DNA of 64,000 bases, taken from Bacteroidales bacterium. Its GTDB lineage: Bacteria; Bacteroidota; Bacteroidia; Bacteroidales; F082. Of the stretch, positions 43,095 through 52,700 are shown piece by piece; within the stretch, counting starts at the first letter, position 1; every line of letters begins with the position of its first letter. Position numbers and translations under genes: made by a program. The notes beneath the pieces are model-generated. The model was not told the DNA's origin. It saw nothing but the letters and a program-made list of their open reading frames with translations, and searched no databases. The stretch spans positions 1 through 64,000 of the forward strand of contig JALNZU010000015.1 in the NCBI GenBank assembly GCA_023229245.1, given 5' to 3'.

Positions 43095-43550
43095 CTACTT
43101 TTTTATGATGGTCGAAATTTTTTCTACTCTTTTTTGATGCCTTCCCCCTTCGAATGGTGTAGTAAGAAATGCGTGTACCATGTTGGCTGCATCCTGAAAA
43201 TCAACATAACGTCCAGGGAGTGAGATAATGTTTGCATCATTATGCTTGCGGCTCAATATAGCTTGTTCAAGATTCCAACACAAAGCTGCCCTCACATGAG
43301 GATATTTGTTAGCCGTCATCTGTGCTCCGTTTCCACTTCCACACAAAATAATACCGTACTTATACTCACCTTGATTAATACGAAAAGCTAATGGATGTAT
43401 AAAATCGGGGTAATCAACACTTTGCTCATTGTAGGTACCCAAATCAACTACCGACCATCCATCAGCCTTTAGTTGTTCAATCAGAAACTGTTTCATAGGG
43501 AAACCTGCATGATCACTGGCAATAGGAATTTCTTTAACAACATCAGACAT
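43095..43550 (-). CDS. rpiB: Ribose-5-phosphate isomerase B
   Basis: 151 residues. RpiB/LacAB signatures are present: IASDHAGFPMKQFL (residues 10-23), VDYPDFIHPLA, and the catalytic-Cys loop GIILCGSGNGAQMTANKYPHVRAALCW. It interconverts ribose-5-phosphate and ribulose-5-phosphate in the pentose phosphate pathway. It reads into the LutB-like gene with a 6-base gap. A TAnnTTTG-like box (TATTTTTG on the minus strand, 43566-43573) precedes it. Confidence 0.95.
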   Translation of the reverse strand: MSDVVKEIPIASDHAGFPMKQFLIEQLKADGWSVVDLGTYNEQSVDYPDFIHPLAFRINQGEYKYGIILCGSGNGAQMTANKYPHVRAALCWNLEQAILSRKHNDANIISLPGRYVDFQDAANMVHAFLTTPFEGGRHQKRVEKISTIIKK

Positions 43551-44195
43551 GAGACTATTTTTTCACAAAAATATGTTTTTTTTATGCCAAAACTTAGCTG
43601 CCAGTTATTTACAACATCCCATCCTATCAAATTTTACAAGATGTAAAACTTTAAATCATTTGAGTCTCAAACAAGTAAAACTTATTAACACGCATAGTGA
43701 ATAAGAAGTCTTTTTTTGTTAGTAAGTTTTAACAAAATCTGAAAATAAGGCTCGAAAAATAAAATTGATGCCTGCCTGATATACCTGTTGTTGATAACCA
43801 CCTTTTTCTTGAACATCTTATTCACAAAATTTTTTCATAAAATCTAAGATTTTAATCAACAGATTTCTACGTATCAATTACACTCAATCTTATTAAGTAA
43901 TTATAAATCAATAATTTAATATGTAATAAATGTTGAAGAACTGTTGATAAATTTTCATAAGTCATTAAAGCAACTATTTAGCCAGAAAAATATGCTCGGT
44001 TTTAACAGTGCCATATATACTAACAATTCTTTTTATAAAATCTTATATATAATGGATTTGTTGAATCATTGAGTTAAAAAACTTCTTTTGTAATTGTTTA
44101 CTTTTGTACAATGCAATTTGGATCGGCAAATGATAATAATTTTTGTTCTGTCAATTAATAAACTGAATTAGTGTGTTTTACAAAAAAGAACCAAT
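43551..44195. other. AT-rich non-coding region with DnaA-box-like sites; candidate replication origin
   Basis: This 645-base gap has no gene. It holds one perfect TTATNCACA box at 43818-43826 (TTATTCACA) and five one-mismatch sites: 43605-43613 (TTATTTACA), 43682-43690 (TTATTAACA), 43696-43704 (minus strand, TTATTCACT), 43789-43797 and 43942-43950 (minus strand, TTATCAACA). A very AT-rich stretch around 43880-43940 could unwind. Two parS-like sites lie about 10 kb away, beside mnmG, which is often near oriC. Together these suggest oriC, but dnaA is not in the window, so it is a hypothesis. Confidence 0.4.
44099..44106 (+). promoter_or_regulatory. -7 box before the lipoprotein-MORN pair
   Basis: TACTTTTG matches TAnnTTTG and lies 89 bases before the ATG at 44196. 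No TTTG is at the ideal -33 distance. Confidence 0.35.
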
Positions 44196-44747
44196 ATGGA
44201 TAAGCTGAAATATTCCTTGATTCTTCTTTTGATTCTGACTTCCTGCTCGGCAAAAAAAACTGTGATCTTTACTCGAGAGCTCCATCAAAAAGTAATTGAT
44301 TTTGGGTTGGATTTGGAAGATATTCAGTTTTATAACTCACATAAAATCGTACTTCGACGTACTTTAAGCTTTGAACAAGCCAAGGTAGCTTCTGGCAAGA
44401 TACGCTTCGAAAACGGCCAATATATCGAAAGTATTATCATCAAGAAAAACACACCTGGAATACTTGAACATGGTGATGATAAAAGTTTAGATATTGCTTT
44501 TGAGAGCGGTGAGAACCGTCAACTCAGCTTTGTCCGGAATCCCAAAGATCATTATCAGGTATCGGCACAGGAATGGGTAAAGAAAATGGGTAAGGTACCT
44601 TATGATACTACAGTGTATTACATACTGCCGGGAGGCGAAAAATCATTGCTGAAAGTTCGACAAGAAGACATCTTCAGATTCAAAAAGAAAGAACGCATAG
44701 TTACCGGACGTACCGTTTCGATACGAAAACCTACCGATGATGAATAA
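44196..44747 (+). CDS. Lipoprotein of unknown function
   Basis: 183 residues. The signal peptide ends in lipobox ILTSC (Cys about residue 17). The mature protein (about 20-183) is beta-rich, with segments such as IQFYNSHKIVLRRTLSF and LDIAFESGENRQLSFV; it is basic at the end (KKKERIVTGRTVSIRKPTDD). No family recognised. The stop overlaps the start of the MORN-repeat gene, so the two are coupled. Confidence 0.75.
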   Translation: MDKLKYSLILLLILTSCSAKKTVIFTRELHQKVIDFGLDLEDIQFYNSHKIVLRRTLSFEQAKVASGKIRFENGQYIESIIIKKNTPGILEHGDDKSLDIAFESGENRQLSFVRNPKDHYQVSAQEWVKKMGKVPYDTTVYYILPGGEKSLLKVRQEDIFRFKKKERIVTGRTVSIRKPTDDE

Positions 44748-46260
44748 GTATCTTGTGTTGTTGGGTTTATTGGCTTTAACTATATGGGTTAAGGCTCAGG
44801 AAGTTGGGTTGGAATATAAAAAGTTTTATTATCCCAATGGGCAAATATCAAGTGAAGGTGGTTTTTTAGATCAAAAACCTGAAGGATACTGGAAAACATA
44901 CTACGAAAACGGTATCTTGAAATCGGAAGGAAACCGGCTTGATTTCTTATTGGATTCTGCCTGGAGGTTTTATGATGAAACCGGTGTGCTTCAATTAGTG
45001 ATCCATTATAAAGAAGGAAAAAAGCATGGTGAACGGATAAGCTATCTGCCGGATGAAATTATTTACGAAAATTTTGTCGAAGATGTAAAAGAAGGATATA
45101 CTATTCATACAGATACCTTAGGACGTATAATGCGTAAAATTCCCTTTATCAGTGGATTAGAAGATGGAGTTTCGATGGTTTACGATAGCACAGCTACTAT
45201 AATTGAGTTGATAACATTCAAAAAAGGATATATCACAGCAAGAGAAAAAATTAACAGGCATGATAGTGAAAATAAACCTCATGGCCCTTGGAAATGGTTT
45301 TATGATACTGGTCAGTTAAAGGCCGATGGTTATTATAAAAATGGAATGAAAAACGGTATTTTTCGCCAATATGATGTGGAAGGTAACCTACAAAAGATTG
45401 AAAAATATATTGATGATCTTAAACAAGATACAGCTGAAGAAATTACCAGGTTAGAAACCCGAAGGGACTATTATCCGGATGGAAAGGTTAAAATTGAAGC
45501 AACCTACAGAAATAATATAGCTGAAGGAATACGTCGCGAATTTGATGAATCGGGAACTGTAGTAGCCTCATATATTTTCAGAGATGGGAACATTGTGGGT
45601 GAAGGAATTATTGATACCGACGGGTTGCGTCAGGGATATTGGCAAGAACGTTATCCTAACGGTGTTGTTAAAGCAGCTGGAAATTATACAGAAGGTAAAC
45701 GAACCGGTGGCTGGGAGTTTTATTATTTGGATGGAAAAATTGAACAAACCGGTCATTATGATGAACAAGGCTTAGCCCAGGGGAAGTGGAAATGGTATTA
45801 TCAATCCGGAAATATTTGGAGGGAAGAAAATTACCGACATGGAATGAGAGACGGATTAATGACTGAGTTTGATCAGGATGGAAAAGTAATTGCACAAGGC
45901 GACTTTATTGACGATAAGGAAGAAGGCTTCTGGCGACTGATAAATGATGATTTTATCGAAGAAGGTAATTTTAATGAAGGATTAGCTCATGGTCTCTGGA
46001 AGCATTTTTATGCCGATGGTTCAGTGGCTTTTGAAGGTAGCTTTATTGATGGACAACCAAATGGAAAACATATACATTATTTTCTGAACGGGAAAAAATC
46101 AGAAGAAGGTACATATCTGATGGGTCGAAAAAATGGCGAATGGAAGAAATGGTACGATGACGGCACTTTGCTTTTGGTCATCCAATTTGTCAATGGTATA
46201 GAACAAAGCTATGACGGAATCCCAATAGCTGTTGAAGACCTGATCATGGATGATGAATAG
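44737..46260 (+). CDS. Exported MORN/YwqK-like repeat protein
   Basis: 507 residues. After a signal peptide (about 1-21, ending VKAQ) come about 15 repeats of the pattern W..Y..G.....G.Y..G...G.W, for example YYENGILKSEGNRLD, FYDTGQLKADGYYKNGMKNG and YYLDGKIEQTGHYDEQG. This is the MORN-variant repeat (YwqK antitoxin-like domain in databases, though a toxin is not seen). Such repeats form long beta structures that bind proteins or lipids. It overlaps the preceding lipoprotein gene by about 11 bases. The role is unknown; surface or periplasmic scaffold is the simplest guess. Confidence 0.85.
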   Translation: MMNKYLVLLGLLALTIWVKAQEVGLEYKKFYYPNGQISSEGGFLDQKPEGYWKTYYENGILKSEGNRLDFLLDSAWRFYDETGVLQLVIHYKEGKKHGERISYLPDEIIYENFVEDVKEGYTIHTDTLGRIMRKIPFISGLEDGVSMVYDSTATIIELITFKKGYITAREKINRHDSENKPHGPWKWFYDTGQLKADGYYKNGMKNGIFRQYDVEGNLQKIEKYIDDLKQDTAEEITRLETRRDYYPDGKVKIEATYRNNIAEGIRREFDESGTVVASYIFRDGNIVGEGIIDTDGLRQGYWQERYPNGVVKAAGNYTEGKRTGGWEFYYLDGKIEQTGHYDEQGLAQGKWKWYYQSGNIWREENYRHGMRDGLMTEFDQDGKVIAQGDFIDDKEEGFWRLINDDFIEEGNFNEGLAHGLWKHFYADGSVAFEGSFIDGQPNGKHIHYFLNGKKSEEGTYLMGRKNGEWKKWYDDGTLLLVIQFVNGIEQSYDGIPIAVEDLIMDDE

Positions 46261-46307
46261 AATTTCGGTAAATTTGTATAAAGCCTTATTTGTTACCTCA
46301 AAATGAG

Positions 46308-46315
46308 TATTTTTG
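46308..46315 (+). promoter_or_regulatory. -7 box before the His-rich lipoprotein
   Basis: TATTTTTG matches TAnnTTTG, 33 bases before the ATG at 46349. A TTTG at 46289-46292 is only 15 bases upstream, shorter than usual. Confidence 0.4.
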
Positions 46316-46348
46316 TCATTGTTAAGTACTAATTGAAAAACAATTGTT

Positions 46349-46918
46349 ATGAAAAAATTATTCGCATTTTTTACACTGATTGCCTTAGTTTGGTCATGTG
46401 GCAGCCCGCAGCAAAAAGATCAGGAAGAAACCTTTACTGACGAGATTGCCTTAGAACTTACTGTTGGAAATTTTAAAGATGAAGCTCCTGGTTTAGTAGG
46501 ACAGCTTGTAACCATAAAAGGTACAGCTGATCATATTTGTTCGCATGACGGAAAAAAACTCTTTCTGATAGATGTGGACATGCCCGGTAGAGTAAAAGTT
46601 GAAACCGGTGAAGATGTACCAGCTTTTAACAGTGAATTGGAAGGCTACGATTTTATTATTCAGGGCCTGGTTGCCGAAACAATAGTGGATGAAGCCTACC
46701 TGCATGACTGGGAAGAGCAACTCAAAGCTGATACAGAAGAGCATGGACGCCATTTGGATGGTGAACATAGCCACGATGCCGAAGACGATGACCATCATAG
46801 TTCTGAAGCTGCTTTTGAGCAAATTGAAAATTACCGCCAAATGATGAAAGATCAAGAGGTTGAACATTTGTCTTTCTATCATATTATTGCTGTATCATAC
46901 GAAGTGGTTGAAGACTAA
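46349..46918 (+). CDS. Lipoprotein with OB-like domain and His-rich segment
   Basis: 189 residues. Lipobox LVWSC (Cys about 17). The central part (about 35-120; LVGQLVTIKGTADHICSHDG, then KKLFLIDVDMPGRVKVETGE) looks like an OB fold. A His/Asp-rich stretch (HGRHLDGEHSHDAEDDDHHS, about 132-152) suggests metal binding, as does the His and Cys in DHICSHDG. It starts a run with a PepSY-type membrane protein and a small two-helix protein. Metal sensing, chaperoning or delivery is inference. Confidence 0.75.
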   Translation: MKKLFAFFTLIALVWSCGSPQQKDQEETFTDEIALELTVGNFKDEAPGLVGQLVTIKGTADHICSHDGKKLFLIDVDMPGRVKVETGEDVPAFNSELEGYDFIIQGLVAETIVDEAYLHDWEEQLKADTEEHGRHLDGEHSHDAEDDDHHSSEAAFEQIENYRQMMKDQEVEHLSFYHIIAVSYEVVED

Positions 46919-46977
46919 ACAGACTTAAAAATTTGGTTTCATATTCAAAAATAAATTCTTGCCTATAACTATCGTAT

Positions 46978-47532
46978 ATGGCTTTTAAGTGGCGTAAGTG
47001 GAATCGTGCCATCCATCGTGATTTTGGTTATTTATTTTTTGGAATGACCGTACTTTATGCTTTGTCGGGTATTGCTTTGAATCATAGGGCACATTGGAAT
47101 CCTAATTTCATAGTGATTGAAAAAGCAATTACCGAAACTCCTTTTACTGACAAGCCCGACAAAGAAGAGGTAAAAGACTTATTAGAAAAATATGGAATTT
47201 TGTCTGTCTATAGGAAACATTATTTTCCTAACGACAGGCAGTTAAAAATTTTCCTGACCGGAGGCAGTGCATATGTCAATCTGCAAACCGGAAAAGGAAT
47301 GATTGAAATGACCCGTAGGCGGCCTGTTTTCAGGGAGATCAATTACTTACACTATAACCCCTCCCCTACCTGGACCTGGTATTCAGATATATTTTCTGGG
47401 GCATTAATAGTATTAGCTATTACCGGATTACTTATTCCGCGTGCTAAAGATGGTATTACTGCAAGAGGAGCATGGCTAAGCTTGTTAGGAATACTGATCC
47501 CATTACTTTTTATCATCTATTACTTATACTGA
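46978..47532 (+). CDS. PepSY-associated membrane protein
   Basis: 184 residues. The opening KWRKWNRAIHRDFGYLFFGM, with first helix (FFGMTVLYALSGIALNHRAH), is typical of PepSY-associated TM proteins. A periplasmic middle part (about 45-130) is followed by two helices (about 135-155 and 163-182). His residues in AIHRD, NHRAHW and LHYNP could bind haem or metal, as in related ferric reductase-like proteins. It lies between the His-rich lipoprotein and a small membrane protein. Confidence 0.78.
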   Translation: MAFKWRKWNRAIHRDFGYLFFGMTVLYALSGIALNHRAHWNPNFIVIEKAITETPFTDKPDKEEVKDLLEKYGILSVYRKHYFPNDRQLKIFLTGGSAYVNLQTGKGMIEMTRRRPVFREINYLHYNPSPTWTWYSDIFSGALIVLAITGLLIPRAKDGITARGAWLSLLGILIPLLFIIYYLY

Positions 47533-47534
47533 TT

Positions 47535-47711
47535 ATGACAGGAATCTGGATTGCTCTGCTTTTTATTGTGTGGTATGCATTAGCTTTGTTCATCTCAGAG
47601 AAATTGCATACACACTGTCGGGCAGGTAAACAATGGCTGTTTTTCTTTGGGATGATAGGCAGTCCGCTTCTATCATGGATAATAGTACTGATTTTTCCTA
47701 AGAAAATATAA
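47535..47711 (+). CDS. Small two-helix membrane protein
   Basis: 58 residues from the ATG at 47535, two bases after the previous stop; the longer frame starting at 47472 lies within the upstream gene and is rejected. Two membrane helices (about 3-20 and 36-55) flank a short loop with His-Thr-His-Cys (EKLHTHCRAGKQW), possibly a metal site. Co-transcribed with the PepSY-type gene and likely works with it. No family recognised. Confidence 0.65.
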   Translation: MTGIWIALLFIVWYALALFISEKLHTHCRAGKQWLFFFGMIGSPLLSWIIVLIFPKKI

Positions 47712-47715
47712 ACTG

Positions 47716-49686
47716 TTAGTTTTTGATCAACTTGCGTGTCCAACTTTGAGTAGCGTTAGTCATATTTAAAAGATACACACCTTTCTTTAACCCTTGAACA
47801 TTGATTTGTTGCGGGTTTTGTGTGATATGATATTTACGAATAGATTTACCGCTTAGATCGCATACATCTATCTGTAAATAATTTTTTTCAACAAAAGGAC
47901 TGAATACGGTTACTATATCTGATGCCGGATTTGGTGTAAAGGAGAAGTATGCCGGGTTCAGATTTTTTGCTAGTCCGGTACTGATACTGATCACTTTTTC
48001 AAAGGTCCAATTATCAGGGTCAACTTGTATGGAAACTACTGGTTGACTAACAGGTACTTCAAAATGTTTGAAATTAGCATCCTGATAAAGCCTGATAATT
48101 TCATTGCTTCCATCGGCAAAATTGAGTCGGTACGACATGGTCATTTCAAACAAAGGTGTTGATGAAGATGGGGTTTGAGTTACATCCATAGTAAACATAT
48201 CACCTTCTACATTCCATACAATTTCGTAGTTTGGATAGCCTTCTCCATAATACCATTGATCGAAGAATTGTGTCAGATCCAACCCACTAATTTCCGAAGC
48301 GATTTGTTTGAAATCTTCGCCTGTTGCAGTGCTATCGGCAAAATCTGTTTGAAAGGCCTGAAGAATTTCAAAAAAGATGTCGTCATTATTAATTTCATGT
48401 CTGAGCACATGTATAATAGCAGCTCCCTTGTCGTATGTCAGTCTGCCATCGAATATTCGTGTGATATTATCTGGTCCAATTTCGGAAGGTGGTATATAGA
48501 CACTTCCGCCTGTTTTTTTCATCACATTGTTTTGCGTAGCGATTATAAAGCTTTGTCCTGACGCCCATCCTTTTATTTTCTCCTGCGCCAGATAATTTGT
48601 ATAGGTTGCAAAGCCCTCATTGATCCATACATCGCTCCAGCTTGCGCAGGTAACATTATCGCCAAACCACATATGGCCCAGCTCATGAGCTACTAAATCA
48701 AAATTAAAATTACCAATGGTAGTCATGGTTTGGTTTTCCATTCCACCACCAAGTTGTGTAAGCGCATGTCCATATTTTTCCTGCCAGAACGGGTACAGTG
48801 TAAACAAATCGCTGTACACCTCTAATATCTCTGCGATATCATCTAATTTTTGTTGGTTATATGTCAGATAATCAGGATGGTTATACACAAAATTTTGGAT
48901 TAGCAGCGAATCGCCTTGCATTGCTTCCGGGAATGCATAGGTATTGTATTCCTGATAATCGGCTACTGCAAAAGAGATCAGGTAGAATGCGATAGGATAG
49001 TTTGATTTCCATTCAAACCTATTTCGTTGATCGGGCATGGGTGTAATATTGGTAAGCAAACCTTGTGATGCAGCCATAGTTCCGGCGGGTACAGTGAGGA
49101 ATACCCAAACAGAATCGGCTTTATCAGTAAGTATTTGTTTGCACGGAAACCATTCTTTTGCAGCATATGGAGCTGATAACGACCAGGTTACAGATTTTTG
49201 CCAGGTATAGGAAGTCGCATTGGTTACTCCCGCAAAAAATCCTCCGGTAGGAGGGGTGCCGCTGTAACTGATACGGGCTATAAAATTATCACCCTCAGAA
49301 AGCGGACTGACAGCTACTAATACATTATCTCCATCTCTGTTGAAATTACTATAACTCACGTTGTTGAAAATAATGCTACTAATGTTGTGCTGAGTGATCA
49401 GCTCAAAAGCAAAAGTATCTAAAACGGGCACCACAACTTTTCCATGAATTTCAACTGTACCACCTACATGAACACTGGTGTGACTTACTTCAATATTTAA
49501 AAAGTAAAAATGAACATCATATGCATGCAATAGATCGCTTTGCCAATCATTGCGATACGAAAACTGATCAATAGAGCCGGTTGGTGGAATGCGACTACAG
49601 TAATGCTCCGGATCAAAGGAATAGTTGATCTGAGCGAAAATGTTGAAAGTTGTTAAAATACCTGCTATCAAAAGGATTCTTCTCAT
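47716..49686 (-). CDS. Secreted M1 aminopeptidase with T9SS sorting domain
   Basis: 656 residues. After a signal peptide (about 1-18) comes the M1 fold: GGMENQT substrate-anchoring motif (about 312) and the zinc motif HELGHMWFGD with Glu 18 residues beyond the second His (WINEGFAT); His334 is the first zinc ligand. The end has a T9SS sorting domain (FTPNPASDIVTVFSP, then KGVYLLNMTNATQSWTRKL). It removes single N-terminal amino acids, and here should work on or outside the cell surface. With DPP11 it forms a peptide-degrading set. Confidence 0.92.
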   Translation of the reverse strand: MRRILLIAGILTTFNIFAQINYSFDPEHYCSRIPPTGSIDQFSYRNDWQSDLLHAYDVHFYFLNIEVSHTSVHVGGTVEIHGKVVVPVLDTFAFELITQHNISSIIFNNVSYSNFNRDGDNVLVAVSPLSEGDNFIARISYSGTPPTGGFFAGVTNATSYTWQKSVTWSLSAPYAAKEWFPCKQILTDKADSVWVFLTVPAGTMAASQGLLTNITPMPDQRNRFEWKSNYPIAFYLISFAVADYQEYNTYAFPEAMQGDSLLIQNFVYNHPDYLTYNQQKLDDIAEILEVYSDLFTLYPFWQEKYGHALTQLGGGMENQTMTTIGNFNFDLVAHELGHMWFGDNVTCASWSDVWINEGFATYTNYLAQEKIKGWASGQSFIIATQNNVMKKTGGSVYIPPSEIGPDNITRIFDGRLTYDKGAAIIHVLRHEINNDDIFFEILQAFQTDFADSTATGEDFKQIASEISGLDLTQFFDQWYYGEGYPNYEIVWNVEGDMFTMDVTQTPSSSTPLFEMTMSYRLNFADGSNEIIRLYQDANFKHFEVPVSQPVVSIQVDPDNWTFEKVISISTGLAKNLNPAYFSFTPNPASDIVTVFSPFVEKNYLQIDVCDLSGKSIRKYHITQNPQQINVQGLKKGVYLLNMTNATQSWTRKLIKN

Positions 49687-49770
49687 CTTTGTACGTTATT
49701 TATGAAACGAAAACTGTATATTTATCGGGCTAAATTACAAATTCTTGAGGCGTAGTCTGCAATAAGTCGA

Positions 49771-52700
49771 ATGAGTATGCTAGATCAATCAGCAAATATT
49801 TTGGTTAAGTCAATTGAAACGTTTATCCGTAGATACTTTAAAAATCGGTTATTCAAAGGATTGATATTTTTTACTTTACTGATCAGCTCGGTCTTTTTGG
49901 CTATGGTATTTCTTGAGAATCTGGCCTATTTGCCTACTTATATGCGAGCAATTCTCTTGTACGGATATTGTATGCTGTTTTTGATTGTATTGGTTCGCTA
50001 TGTGGGTATTCCAGTCTATAAACTAATCCGATACCGGCAATCAATGAGTTATAAGGAAGCAGCAGTTTATTTAGGAAGATTTTTTCCAACCGTTTCGGAT
50101 AAGCTATTGAATACTTTACAACTACAAGATCTATATAGCATTGACAACGAAACAGAATTATTGGTAGCTTCAATCAATCAACGGACTCTTCAATTATCAA
50201 AAATTCCGTTTGCTTCTGCCGTAAACTTACGCGATAACATAAGGTATTTGAGATGGACTAGTATCCCTTTGCTGATATTAATGGTTTTGTTTTTGGCAGC
50301 ACCGGCATTTATACAGCAACCCACAGAACGGATACTTGATTATAACACTGTATATAACAAGCCATTACCTTTTACTGTTAGTATAAAATCACCTTTATTT
50401 GTTACTCAAAATTCTGATTATGAGTTGTTGATAGAATTGGAAGGAGATGAATTTCCGGAGCAGTTTCACATAGAAACTAACGGTATGAAAATGCCTATGG
50501 AGAGAATTGCTTCAAATGCGTTTTCACTGCGGTTTAAAAAGCTTAGTCAGGAAATGTTGTTCCAGATACGGGGAGGAAGGTATAACAGCGGAATATTGAA
50601 GTTAAATGTCTTTCCTAAGGCTATGTTGATGAGCTTTGAGGCTCATTTACAATATCCAGTATATATGAACAGGGAAAATGAATCAATTCGGGATCAAAAC
50701 TGGATAGGTGTTCCCCAAGGTACTCTTATCAACTGGAGATTCTATACCCGTGCTACAGATGAACTACATGTAATGGTTGATAGTGCGAATCAGCAGGTAG
50801 ATTTTCTGGAAGATAAATGGAGTTTAAAGACAATAGTGGATGCTTCTTTTGATTTAGAGCTGATTGCTTCAAATACACAAAGTGGTCCTTCTGAGCCTAT
50901 GCTACTGCATATTGAATCAATTCCTGATGAATGGCCATCTATCAGCGTTCAATTGATAGAAGATGAATATTTGAACTCAAACAAATACTTTACCGGTCTT
51001 ATAGATGATGATTATGGTTTTAGCCGGCTTGAAAGGCGAATCGAAATTACTGATGGTGAGGGACAAATCCTGAAAGAAAATGTGGAGGTACTACAACTTG
51101 ATCCAACGCTTTTGCGACAACAGTTTTTCTATTTTCTTACGTTGGATTCCTTGCGAATTGAGAACGCAAAAGAGATAGTGGTGCAATTTGCGGTATATGA
51201 TAATGATCTGGTAAGAGGCCCAAAAGAAAAATTATCACAGCCTTTTACTTTGCTTTTCACTGACCCATCTATACTTGATTCAATTTCAAAGGCACAGGAA
51301 GAATTGATTACCAAATCATTAGAAGAAGTGAAAGAAGAATCTGCCTTGTTAAGACATGAAATGAGAGAGTTTCAAAGGGAACTTCTTCAAAAAAAGGAAT
51401 TGGATTGGAATGACAAACAACAACTTGAAGAGCTGATTCATAGACAACAATCACTTGAAAATTTATTGGAAAGTTTAAAAGAAGATCAAAAAAAATTAAA
51501 TCAATTTAATCAGGATCATGATTTGGTGCAAGAGCGTTTATTAGAAAAACAGCAACAGGTCGATAAACTTATAGAAGAGATTATTCCAGAAGACATCAGG
51601 CAAATGATGGAAGAATTGCAAAAATTATTGGAAGAACTGAATAAGGATCAGGTGGCCGAGATGCTTAAGAATTTGGAGATGAATAACGAAAAGATTGAGG
51701 AGATGTTAGACCGAAATCTGGCCCTTTTAAAGCAGTTGCAATTCGAAAAGAAGATGAATCAATGGATGGAAAGATTAGAGAATTTATCAAAGGAGCTGAT
51801 TGAGAATGCTGAAAATACTTTAGAAAAGGGAAGGGATAAGGAGAAACTTTCAGAGGAGTTGAATAGAATACAGGAAGCATTCAAAGATGAGATTTCTTCA
51901 CTTGATCAATTGAAGCAGGAAAATGAACTTTTAGAAAAACCTTTTAATCTTGAGAATACTGAAGTAGAGGAACAAGAAATAGAAAGTGAATTAGAACAGG
52001 GGCAGGAGAGTTTATCCCGGAAAAAGAACAAAGAATCACATGATTCCCAACAAAATGCAGCGCAGGGGATGCAGCAGCTGCGTGATAAAGTTCAACAGAT
52101 GATGCAAATGAGTTCAATGCAGCAATTGGCTGAAGATGCTGCAGAAGTACGTTTTTTACTTGAAACAATCTTAAGAATTTCCTTCGCTCAGGAAGATGCG
52201 TTAATGAGTTTGCACCAGATTCGGCGTGATGATCCCGCTTATGTTGGTATCATGAAAGATCAAAGTATGATAGCTGAGGCATTTCTTACTGTTGAAGATT
52301 CTCTGAGGGCCATCAGTAAAAGGCAACCCATGATAGAGAATTTTGTTTTCAAGGAGATAAACGAAATAAATGATCATATTACTGAATCACAAGAATATAT
52401 GAAAGACAGGCATTCGTCTCAGGCGGCTGCATCACAGCAATATGCCATGATGGGAATGAATAATTTAGCTTTGCTGTTAGCTGAGTCACTCAAAAAAATG
52501 CAGGAAAACATGGGCATGCCAAGTCCAATGCAAGGTGAGGGACAATGTGCTGATGGACAAAGTCCAGGAGATGGAATACAAAATCTTAGGGAAATGCAAG
52601 ATGCGTTAGGGCAAACTCTTCAGGATCTTATGGACGGTAAAAACAGCGGTCAAAATGGAATGGGGATGAGTGAGGAGATCGCCCGTATGGCAGCTCAACA

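Noticed and set aside
44737..46260. Toxin-antitoxin system suggested by the YwqK-like repeats
   Set aside because: No toxin gene is next to it, the protein is exported, and the repeats are better described as MORN-like.
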